Source: JASEGV01 sp037443545 (GTDB taxonomy: Bacteria > Bacteroidota > Ignavibacteria > UBA10030 > BY39). From it: a stretch of 27,774 bases of DNA. The stretch is taken from NCBI GenBank assembly GCA_037443545.1, contig JBBIOD010000017.1, positions 1 to 27,774 of the forward strand, given 5' to 3'. Shown in pieces: positions 1-6,270 of this stretch (positions are counted from its first letter, which is position 1; each line of letters opens with the position of its first letter). A program made the translations under genes and the position numbers. The notes below the pieces were generated by a model. It did not search any database, had not been told where the DNA came from, and saw nothing but the letters and a program-made list of their open reading frames with translations.

Positions 1-72
1 CTAATTTTCAGTGAAAAAATAGAGAATTTAAGATACAAAGTCAAATTGTTTACAAACATGTAATCGCCCAGC

Positions 73-114
73 GAAAAAGTCAGATGTAACGCTCAGTAGA
101 AATGTCAGGGTACT
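73..114. repeat. Imperfect short direct repeat, possible decayed IS end
   Basis: Two units align imperfectly: GAAAAAGTCAGATGTAAC (73-90) and GAAATGTCAGGGTACT (99-114). A weaker third copy may start near 37. Several closely spaced short repeats are a known feature of the ends of some insertion sequences, for example the IS21 family. No transposase fragment lies in the window, so an IS origin is a guess. Confidence 0.2.
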
Positions 115-145
115 TCTTAAACAAATAAGAATAAACCTTAAATTT

Positions 146-173
146 GAGATTCCAATAAGTCAAAAGGAATCTC
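146..173 (-). terminator. Weak hairpin downstream of nadB
   Basis: The arms GAGATTCC (146-153) and GGAATCTC (166-173) match perfectly around a 12-nt loop. On the minus strand the hairpin is followed by AAATTTAAGG rather than a T-run. It could be a factor-assisted 3' end of the rny-coaE-nadB transcript or a stabilising 3' hairpin. Confidence 0.25.
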
Positions 174-227
174 GGAATGCAAAAAATTCTGACTATGAGC
201 CATTGATGATTTCTTATTTAAGAAATA

Positions 228-1832
228 TTAATCCCAAACGGATAGCAGGGTGTCGGTTATCCAAATCTTATCATCTTTGTCGGTATAATCAGTGGTGTAG
301 TGTAACCCCCTACTCTCTTTTCTTAATTGTGCGCATTTAATAATCAGCTTCGCAACGAGTGTAAGATTTCTTAACTCAATCAAACCTTCGGTTACTTTGG
401 TTTTCTTATAAAATTTTTCGACTTCATCATAAATGAAATTTATTCTCCGTAAAGCTCTATCCAATCTTAAATCTGAACGAACGATTCCGACATAGTCCCA
501 CATCACGTCCTGAATTTCTCGCCGGTCGTGCGAAATCAACACCCATTCCTCGGTGTTGAATGTTCCGCTGTCGTCCCATTCGGGTATTTGTGGAATAGTT
601 TGTTGGTCATCGACTCGGGCTTGTTGAGAAGTCTCTGCCGCCCGATTCGAAAACACTATAGCTTCAAGCAACGAGTTACTTGCTAACCGGTTTGCGCCAT
701 GCATACCCGACATCGTAACCTCGCCACATGCGAAAAGATTCTGAATATTAGTTCTTCCAAATGTATCAGTAACAACTCCACCGCACGAATAATGTGCGGC
801 AGGGACTACAGGAACAAGTTCTTTCGTGATATCAATTTTGTATCGGGTTAAGCATGTTTCAAAGATGTATGGAAACTGTTCGCGAACGCTATCCGAAGGA
901 ATATGCCGCAAATCCAAAAAGACGTAATCATCGCCCCGTTTTTTTAATTCTGTATCGATAGCGCGGGCAACAATATCGCGAGGCGCAAGTTCGAGTCGCA
1001 TGTCGTACTTGTGCATGAATCGTTCACCGTCTTTTGTTTTAAGAGCCGCTCCGAATCCTCGCACTGCTTCTGAAATCAAAAAAGCTGGTGATCCCGAATC
1101 GAATAATGTCGTCGGATGGAACTGAATGAATTCCATATTCCCTATTTTTGCACCGGCACGATACGCCATAGCAACTCCATCGCCGGTTGCTATCATCGGA
1201 TTTGTTGTATGCAGATACACATGCCCCAATCCACCGGATGAAAGTAAAGTAACATCAGAAAGAAATTTTAATACAATATTATTTTGAATATCTAAAACAT
1301 AAGCTCCCCAGCAATGGATGAGTGTATTTTTATCTAACTTAACCCCTAAATGATGTTCGGTAATTAAATCGATAGCGATATGATTTTCAAAAACTTGTAT
1401 ATTAGGATGTTCCGCGATGCGGTGAAGAAGGGCACGTTCGATTTCTCTTCCGGTTAAATCTTGTGCGTGAACAATCCGATTTCGTGAATGGCCGCCTTCC
1501 CTGCCTAAGTCAAACTGTCCCTGTCGATGAGTAAATTGCACACCTAATTCCATCAATTCTTCCAATCGGGCAGGCCCTTCTTTTACAACCATCTTAACAA
1601 CTTCTTCGTGGCAGAGTCCGTCGCCCGCATCTAAAGTATCCTTGATGTGCAGGTCGAAGGAATCGTCGTTGGCTAAAACAGTTGCTATGCCACCTTGAGC
1701 TAAGTTAGTATTCGATTCAGCTCTCGCTTTTTTAGTAATAATTGAAACAGTCCCGTAGTTTGCCACGTGCAGGGCATACGACAATCCAGCAATACCGCTT
1801 CCAATGATCAAAAAATCAGATCGAATCTCCAT
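228..1832 (-). CDS. nadB: L-aspartate oxidase
   Basis: This 534-residue cytosolic flavoprotein should oxidise L-aspartate to iminoaspartate, which quinolinate synthase (NadA, not in this window) condenses with dihydroxyacetone phosphate in de novo NAD synthesis. The N-terminus carries the FAD-binding Rossmann motif GSGIAG (residues 11-16). It is followed by the family block SNTNLAQGGIAT, the HPTT and SEAVRGFGA blocks around the active site, and the conserved HYSCGGVVTD...CGEVTMSGMHGANRLASNS region that closes over FAD. The C-terminal helical domain is present, and length is normal for NadB. The succinate dehydrogenase flavoprotein is the main relative, but the AQGGIA block and the lack of SDH partners favour NadB. 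It starts 9 nt after the upstream aminotransferase gene and is the last gene of the rny-coaE-aminotransferase-nadB run. No good Shine-Dalgarno is visible before the ATG, which suggests translation coupled to the gene above. Confidence 0.95.
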   Translation of the reverse strand: MEIRSDFLIIGSGIAGLSYALHVANYGTVSIITKKARAESNTNLAQGGIATVLANDDSFDLHIKDTLDAGDGLCHEEVVKMVVKEGPARLEELMELGVQFTHRQGQFDLGREGGHSRNRIVHAQDLTGREIERALLHRIAEHPNIQVFENHIAIDLITEHHLGVKLDKNTLIHCWGAYVLDIQNNIVLKFLSDVTLLSSGGLGHVYLHTTNPMIATGDGVAMAYRAGAKIGNMEFIQFHPTTLFDSGSPAFLISEAVRGFGAALKTKDGERFMHKYDMRLELAPRDIVARAIDTELKKRGDDYVFLDLRHIPSDSVREQFPYIFETCLTRYKIDITKELVPVVPAAHYSCGGVVTDTFGRTNIQNLFACGEVTMSGMHGANRLASNSLLEAIVFSNRAAETSQQARVDDQQTIPQIPEWDDSGTFNTEEWVLISHDRREIQDVMWDYVGIVRSDLRLDRALRRINFIYDEVEKFYKKTKVTEGLIELRNLTLVAKLIIKCAQLRKESRGLHYTTDYTDKDDKIWITDTLLSVWD

Positions 1833-1841
1833 CTTTAATTT

Positions 1842-3023
1842 TTATTTGTTTAGTGTAGAAAATATTGAATCAAATTTTCCAAGAGCAAAATCAGCTTCAT
1901 CTTTTGTTAGAATTAACGGAGGTAATAGTCTAATAACATTGGTGTTAGTGCAATTAATCAAAACTTTATTCTTCAACATTTCGGTAACAAGCGACTCCCC
2001 TTCGTGTTTTAATTCTATACCCAACATGCAACCTTTGCCACGCACATCTTTGATGAGATTAGGATACTTGAGTTTGAGTTCAATGAATTTAGATTTAAGG
2101 TAGCTACCGATTTTTTGTGCATTCTGTATTCCGCCATTTTCTACAATTTCTCTGATTGTGGCAATGCCTGCCGAACATGCGACAGGGTTCCCGCCAAATG
2201 TGGTTCCGTGAACCCCGTAAGTGAACACATCGGCGACACGTTCGTTACCTAAAAAAGCTCCCAAAGGAAGCCCGCCGCCGAGAGGTTTCGCAATCACAAC
2301 AACATCGGGAGCAATTTTAAGATGATTGAATGCGAAAAATTTTCCAGTTCGTCCGATTCCCGATTGGATTTCATCGGCGATTAAAAGAAATCCAAATTTT
2401 TCCCGTAATTCTGATATCGTTTGAACAAAATTAGCATCGGCTTCGTTTATACCCCCCTCGCCTTGTATAAATTCTAACACAACGGCTAAAGTTTTTTCAT
2501 TGACTAATGAAATTAATTCTTGAGAATCATTATAGGTGCTGAATATGGAACCCTGTAAAAACGGTTCATAACCGTTTCGGTATTTTTCTCTGCCGGTAAT
2601 CGATAGCGCCCCCATAGTCCTGCCGTGAAATGAGCCGTGGTAAGAGATAAGCTCAGATTTGCCCTTCTCTTTTCCCCATTTTCGAGCGAGTTTTATGGTT
2701 CCTTCCATTGCTTCCGTGCCACTGTTTGAAAAAAATATCTTTTTGTAACCGGAATTCTTTATTAATAATTCGGCTAAATCGACTTGTGATTCCTGCAAAA
2801 ATAGATTTGATAGATGTATGTATTTATCGATTTGTGTGCGGATAGCTTCATTAATTTTGGGATGGTTGTAACCGAGTGAGTTTACTGCAAGCCCGCCGAA
2901 TAAATCAAGATAGCGTTCGCCGGTTTTTGAAATCAACCAACAACCCTCGCCACTTGCTATTTCTATATCGAGACGTTTATATGTTTTGAAAAAATATTTT
3001 TCTTCACGTGCTTTTATGTCCAT
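1842..3023 (-). CDS. Class III PLP aminotransferase (acetylornithine/ornithine type)
   Basis: This 393-residue fold-type I PLP enzyme belongs to the acetylornithine/succinylornithine/ornithine aminotransferase group. Visible motifs are FFSNSGTEAMEGTIKLARKWG (phosphate and cofactor contact), LLIADEIQSGIGRTGKFFAF with the Asp that pairs with the pyridine nitrogen, IAKPLGGGLPLGAF with the Schiff-base Lys, and HGTTFGGNPVACSAG. The family usually has DEVQ(T/S)G; here it is DEIQSG, a mild change. The most likely role is ArgD-like transfer from N-acetylornithine in arginine synthesis, but no arg genes are nearby and sequence alone does not separate this from ornithine or other omega-aminotransferases, so no symbol is given. 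A GGAG Shine-Dalgarno lies 7 nt before the ATG. The first 20 bp overlap the end of coaE, which points to coupled translation. Confidence 0.9.
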   Translation of the reverse strand: MDIKAREEKYFFKTYKRLDIEIASGEGCWLISKTGERYLDLFGGLAVNSLGYNHPKINEAIRTQIDKYIHLSNLFLQESQVDLAELLIKNSGYKKIFFSNSGTEAMEGTIKLARKWGKEKGKSELISYHGSFHGRTMGALSITGREKYRNGYEPFLQGSIFSTYNDSQELISLVNEKTLAVVLEFIQGEGGINEADANFVQTISELREKFGFLLIADEIQSGIGRTGKFFAFNHLKIAPDVVVIAKPLGGGLPLGAFLGNERVADVFTYGVHGTTFGGNPVACSAGIATIREIVENGGIQNAQKIGSYLKSKFIELKLKYPNLIKDVRGKGCMLGIELKHEGESLVTEMLKNKVLINCTNTNVIRLLPPLILTKDEADFALGKFDSIFSTLNK

Positions 3024-3633
3024 TTTGCGTCTCCGATATTTTTAGTAATAATTTATATATAAAGCCTACGTTTGTATTTAATGAATTAATATCGCCGTTG
3101 TTTTGAATTACAAAATCAGCCATTTCTGCTTTTAGCTTTGGCTCCATCTGAGCATTGATTCTGCCGAGGACTTCATCTCTGCTCGTTTTATCCCGTTCGA
3201 TCACACGATTGATGCATCGCTCTCGTTCAGCATTAACAACGACAACATAATCGAGATACTTATCGAAGCCTGACTCATAAATGAGAGCAGCTTCTAAAAA
3301 GATTAACTTATATTCTTTTGAAGATTCAAATTTTTTAAACTGTTTTTTTACATAATCAATTACGAAGGGATGAACAATGTTTTCGAGTTTAGTTTTGAGT
3401 TTACTATCAAAGAAAATCAGTTTAGCTAATTTCTTTTTGTCTATAGAACCTTTCTCATCAGTAATGTCATCATCGAATTCATAGCGAATTCGTTTTATTA
3501 CAACTTCGTTCGTAAAAAGGAGTTCCTTAGCAATATCATCGGCATAAAGAATTGGATTTCCAAAATTTTCAATAATTTTGCAAGCTGCCGATTTGCCGCT
3601 TCCGATACCGCCTGTAATACCAACTTTTAGCAT
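3004..3633 (-). CDS. coaE: Dephospho-CoA kinase
   Basis: A 209-residue P-loop kinase that phosphorylates the ribose 3'-hydroxyl of dephospho-CoA with ATP, the last step of coenzyme A synthesis. The Walker A motif GITGGIGSGKS spans residues 5-15. The following YADDIAKELL block contains the catalytic/substrate Asp typical of CoaE, and the lid-type region CINRVIERDKTSRDEVLGRINAQM is also characteristic. Length is normal (about 200). Its 3' end overlaps the aminotransferase start by 20 bp, and it begins 28 nt after the rny stop. No strong Shine-Dalgarno is visible. A TATAAT-like hexamer (3639-3644) sits just upstream but lacks a -35 and would leave almost no leader, so I do not call it a promoter. 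Confidence 0.95.
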   Translation of the reverse strand: MLKVGITGGIGSGKSAACKIIENFGNPILYADDIAKELLFTNEVVIKRIRYEFDDDITDEKGSIDKKKLAKLIFFDSKLKTKLENIVHPFVIDYVKKQFKKFESSKEYKLIFLEAALIYESGFDKYLDYVVVVNAERERCINRVIERDKTSRDEVLGRINAQMEPKLKAEMADFVIQNNGDINSLNTNVGFIYKLLLKISETQNGHKST

Positions 3634-3661
3634 AAGAAATTATATCATATATACTATAACG

Positions 3662-5227
3662 TTATTTTGCATACGCAATCGAGCGCCGTTCGCGAATAAT
3701 TATCACTTTAATTTGTCCCGGATATTCCAATTCTTGTTCAATTTTTTTTGCGATATCGTTAGCTAACAGGTCGGCGCGTGCATCGTCGATTTTTTCTGGC
3801 TCTACCATCACCCGAATTTCTCGTCCGGCTTGAATTGCAAACGTTTTTACTACACCATCGAAAGATGTTGCAACATTCTCAAGTTTTTCGAGCCGCTTCA
3901 CGTAACCCTCAACAGATTCACGCCGAGCCCCAGGACGGGCACCGCTAATCGCATCAGCCGCTTGAACGAGTGCGGCGATCGGTGTTTCCATCGGCATATC
4001 TTCGTGATGCGAGCCGACCACGTTCACAACAACAGGGTTCTCATTGTACCTTTTGGCGAATTCATAACCCAACACTGCGTGCGGACCATCGGCTAATTTA
4101 TCGACTGTTTTTCCGATGTCGTGCATCAATGCCGCTTTACGCGCCAATGTCGCATCCAGTCCTAACTCCGCAGCCATCAATCCAGTCAGGTGTGCAACCT
4201 CAATACTGTGGGATAATAAATTTTGACCGTAGGACGAACGGTATTTCATTTTTCCGATACATTTAATTATTTCGGGGTGTACGTTGCTTATACCAAGCTG
4301 CATCATCGCATTTTCGCCAACGCGGGTAATTTCTTCTTCTACATCGGATCGTACTTTTTCGACAATTTCTTCAATCCTGCTTGGATGTATACGCCCGTCT
4401 GTCATCAATTTTTCTAAAGCTATTTTTGCGATTTCTCGCCTTATAGGATCGAATGCTGAGAGAATAACTGCTTCGGGAGTATCATCAACTATTACATCAA
4501 CGCCGGTTGCGGCTTCAAACGCCCTGATGTTTCTGCCTTCCCTGCCAATGATTCTTCCTTTCATTTCATCGCTTTGGATATTAAGGACACTTACGGTTGA
4601 TTCGACTGTATAATCAGCAGCGAATCTTTGAATCGCCTGTATAGTTAATTTTTGAGATTCCTTTTTAGCATCTAATTTGGCTTGGTCGCGAATTAATTTA
4701 AGTTGCCCTGCTGATTCGTTTTTGGTTTCCTGTATTAAATTTTCGAGCAGCATTTTTTTTGCTTCATCTGAAGTCATACCCGATATTTTTTCGAGTTTGA
4801 TATTCTGTGATTGGGTCAATCTATCTAATTCTTGTGCTTTTGTTTGGATAAGCTTTGCTTTCGCTTCGAGCTCTTTCTTCAAATTATTGTTTTCTTGCTC
4901 TTTTTTGTTGATTAGATCAACTTTGCGGTTGAAATTTTCTTCACGCTGGGTCAGTTGTTTTTCGAAAGCAGCTAATTTATTCTTTTTTGCATTATGCTCG
5001 TGATCGAATTCTTGCTTCTTCTTGTACCACTCATCCTTTACTTCTAGTAATTTCTCTTTTTTCAGAGCATTGGATTCTTTTTCAGCATTTGCTAGAAGCT
5101 GTTTTGCTCTTTCTTCGGCAAATACAATTTTATTTTTAATAATTCGGTTATTGATATACCATCCGAACAAAAAACCAAAAGCCGAAATAGCTACAACGAT
5201 GGCTATAAATATATAAGTTTCACTCAT
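3662..5227 (-). CDS. rny: Ribonuclease Y
   Basis: A membrane-anchored endoribonuclease that starts mRNA decay in bacteria lacking RNase E. I place the start at the ATG at 5225-5227 (521 aa): it has an AGAGG Shine-Dalgarno 5 nt upstream and leaves the membrane helix at the extreme N-terminus, as in the family. The open frame extends to 5275 and would add 16 atypical residues. Domain order is: transmembrane helix (about 5-23); long charged coiled coil (about 30-195); KH domain with GRIIGREGRNIRAFEAATG (about 215-275); HD domain with HSIEVAHLTGLMAAELG and the metal-binding ALMHDIGK (about 335-430); conserved C-terminal region ending GQIKVIIIRERRSIAYAK. The gene is preceded by a roughly 310-nt non-coding stretch with a candidate 6S-like RNA, and heads the rny-coaE-aminotransferase-nadB run. 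Confidence 0.96.
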   Translation of the reverse strand: MSETYIFIAIVVAISAFGFLFGWYINNRIIKNKIVFAEERAKQLLANAEKESNALKKEKLLEVKDEWYKKKQEFDHEHNAKKNKLAAFEKQLTQREENFNRKVDLINKKEQENNNLKKELEAKAKLIQTKAQELDRLTQSQNIKLEKISGMTSDEAKKMLLENLIQETKNESAGQLKLIRDQAKLDAKKESQKLTIQAIQRFAADYTVESTVSVLNIQSDEMKGRIIGREGRNIRAFEAATGVDVIVDDTPEAVILSAFDPIRREIAKIALEKLMTDGRIHPSRIEEIVEKVRSDVEEEITRVGENAMMQLGISNVHPEIIKCIGKMKYRSSYGQNLLSHSIEVAHLTGLMAAELGLDATLARKAALMHDIGKTVDKLADGPHAVLGYEFAKRYNENPVVVNVVGSHHEDMPMETPIAALVQAADAISGARPGARRESVEGYVKRLEKLENVATSFDGVVKTFAIQAGREIRVMVEPEKIDDARADLLANDIAKKIEQELEYPGQIKVIIIRERRSIAYAK

Positions 5228-5289
5228 TTTAACCTCTATAGTTACTGATAATTTAAATAAAAAAGCCACACTCACAACGATAGTACAAT

Positions 5290-5311
5290 ATTATTGAAGA
5301 ACTTCAATAAT
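5290..5311 (-). terminator. Perfect hairpin at the 3' end of the 6S-like RNA
   Basis: ATTATTGAAG (5290-5299) and its exact complement CTTCAATAAT (5302-5311) are separated by two bases. On the minus strand it follows the candidate 6S-like RNA by about 8 nt. The downstream sequence (ATTGTACTATCG) is only mildly U-rich. It may be the 3' hairpin or a processing site of that RNA, or a leaky terminator before rny. Confidence 0.4.
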
Positions 5312-5433
5312 GCACAGTGGGTACCTTCCAGATTGTTTCTTACTTCCACTGCGGCATCGAAAATTATTTCGAGAGGCTGCCGATCGTTCGCAGGATTGAG
5401 GCCTGTAATAATACGATCTAAAGTCAGGTTCCC
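5312..5433 (-). ncRNA. ssrS: Probable 6S RNA-like structured RNA
   Basis: The minus strand folds into a rod resembling 6S RNA, which binds RNA polymerase holoenzyme. A closing stem pairs GGGAAC (5433-5428) with GTACCC (5324-5319), one A-A mismatch, and CTTTAGAT (5423-5416) with ATCTGGAAG (5333-5325), one G-U pair and one bulge. A large internal loop follows (about 5394-5415 against 5334-5348). An apical hairpin has CGGCA/TGCCG (5382-5378 with 5356-5352) and TCGAAA-TAAT-TTTCGA (5372-5357). Position supports the call: ssrS commonly lies beside zapA, and in the Bacteroidota-type arrangement between zapA and rny. About 115-120 nt is short compared with the roughly 184 nt of E. coli 6S. Boundaries are approximate, and another structured RNA or an rny leader is possible. 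Confidence 0.5.
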
Positions 5434-5464
5434 TATTAAATTAACTTGTCAAGTTCTTTAATAG
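5433..5464. promoter_or_regulatory. 32-nt interrupted palindrome before the 6S-like RNA
   Basis: On the plus strand CTATTAAA (5433-5440) matches TTTAATAG (5457-5464) and AACTTG (5443-5448) matches CAAGTT (5450-5455) around a single central base. Only a 2:1 asymmetric interior mismatch interrupts 14 pairs. The minus-strand right half contains TTGACA, a perfect -35 hexamer, but I see no well-spaced -10. It could be an operator over the RNA gene's promoter, or a hairpin acting as the zapA terminator; no T-run follows on either strand. Confidence 0.4.
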
Positions 5465-5523
5465 TGTATTGACTACGGTTGACGGTGTGGCTATTAATCG
5501 GATAACCAAATATTTTTAAGAAC

Positions 5524-5556
5524 AAAAAAATGGGATACTATTCCAGAATTTTATCC
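5524..5556 (-). terminator. Weak terminator candidate at the zapA 3' end
   Basis: A 5-bp stem (TATCC 5552-5556 with GGATA 5533-5537 on the plus strand) overlaps the zapA stop. On the minus strand it is followed by CCATTTTTTTG (T7). The stem is short and AU-rich, so efficiency would be low. Confidence 0.3.
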
Positions 5557-5825
5557 AAATAATCGTTCATACGGTCTAATTCACTTTGAGCAAATGCGAT
5601 AACCTTGCTAGTCTTTTCGCGTTCTTTGAACAGGTCTTCAGTAATATTTAACGCTGATAATACTGCAACGGTTAGTGGCGGCTGTTCGGGGATTTTGCTA
5701 TGGATGGTATTTATCATTTCATCCACATAACTTGCAACTTTTTTTGTTAAATCGTCGCTCTCGCCACGCAGCGGATATTCAGTCCCGAATATCTTTACTC
5801 TTATACTTTTGCTGTCAGTTGCCAT
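5538..5825 (-). CDS. zapA: Cell division protein ZapA
   Basis: A 95-residue cytosolic protein that binds FtsZ and promotes bundling of protofilaments in the Z ring. I choose the ATG at 5823-5825: an AAGGA Shine-Dalgarno lies 6-7 nt upstream, and the protein then begins SIRVKIFGTEYPLRG, the ZapA beta-strand start. The frame stays open to 5888 but those 21 extra residues (basic, polar) do not look like ZapA. The N-terminal globular part contains VKIFGTEYPLRGESDD, followed by the helix VASYVDEMINTIHSK and the ALNITEDLF block, then a C-terminal coiled coil (about 60-95) for dimer and tetramer formation. It lies between a small coiled-coil gene and the 6S-like RNA, an arrangement seen for zapA in many bacteria. 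Confidence 0.9.
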   Translation of the reverse strand: MATDSKSIRVKIFGTEYPLRGESDDLTKKVASYVDEMINTIHSKIPEQPPLTVAVLSALNITEDLFKEREKTSKVIAFAQSELDRMNDYLDKILE

Positions 5826-5900
5826 ATGATTTCCTTGATTATAAATGTTTCTCTTATCCTTCTTAGGATGTTCCGTTCTCGCAGTCAATTTAAAAATATT

Positions 5901-6245
5901 TTACAAATGTGAATTAATTTTTGTAATCAAATCGGTAATACGATTTTTCAATGCTTCCTTCTCTGTGGCAGAAAACGTATCTTCGCCAGTCGAACTCGCT
6001 AACTTCGAATATTCAGTACGAATACGATTTATTTCTTTTTCCTTTGCAATAATTTGGGAATTGAGTTCATCATATTTTTGCTGAAGGTCGGAGTTTTGTG
6101 ATTTTAATTGTTGGTTTTCATCGCGAAGCATGAAAATTACTTCAGAAGCCTTTCTGATTTTATCCCAGAGACTCTTTAGTTCTGCTTCGATCTCTTGTTG
6201 CTCGATGATTACTTTAGCGTCTGTTCCAGCTTGTTGATAATCCAA
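5901..6245 (-). CDS. Small coiled-coil protein, possibly ZapB-like
   Basis: A 114-residue soluble protein I cannot assign to a named family with certainty. Residues about 12-80 form a continuous heptad-type coiled coil rich in Glu, Gln, Lys, Leu and Ile (IEAELKSLWDKIRKASE, LKSQNSDLQQKYDEL). A Ser/Thr-rich linker (SSTGEDTFS) and a final amphipathic helix with KNRITDLITKINSHL follow. The start is TTG at 6243-6245, chosen because AGGAG lies 8 nt upstream and the next ATG is 38 codons in, after the coiled coil has begun. Its place between pheT and zapA, and its size and shape, suggest a division-associated coiled-coil partner such as ZapB; that is inference from context only. Confidence 0.75.
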   Translation of the reverse strand: MDYQQAGTDAKVIIEQQEIEAELKSLWDKIRKASEVIFMLRDENQQLKSQNSDLQQKYDELNSQIIAKEKEINRIRTEYSKLASSTGEDTFSATEKEALKNRITDLITKINSHL

Positions 6246-6270
6246 TTATTTTTCTCCTGAAAAGTTAAAG

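Larger units (their letters stand above)
1..227. other. Non-coding end region downstream of nadB
   Basis: No open reading frame with recognisable content is visible. Three things can be seen. Imperfect repeated units of the form GAAA-GTCAG-GTA lie at 73-90 and 99-114. A perfect 8-bp inverted repeat (GAGATTCC/GGAATCTC) lies at 146-173. A short AT palindrome at 209-226 sits directly after the nadB stop. Neither hairpin is followed by a convincing U-tract in the nadB direction, so a terminator call would be weak. Confidence 0.5.
5228..5537. other. 310-nt gene-free stretch between zapA and rny
   Basis: No credible protein is encoded. In the direction of transcription it holds a weak zapA terminator, an AT-rich run with a small hairpin (TGGTTAT/ATAGCCA, about 5487-5507), a 32-nt interrupted palindrome (5433-5464), a rod-like structured RNA candidate (5319-5433), a perfect 10-bp inverted repeat (5290-5311) and finally the rny ribosome binding site. 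These are entered separately. Confidence 0.7.

Noticed and set aside
5228..5275. Sixteen-residue N-terminal extension of RNase Y
   Set aside because: The ATG at 5225-5227 has an AGAGG site and puts the membrane helix at the N-terminus as expected.
5469..5497. Plus-strand promoter-like TTGACT-N17-TATTAA
   Set aside because: It would transcribe antisense to zapA with nothing to express; in AT-rich intergenic DNA such matches arise by chance.
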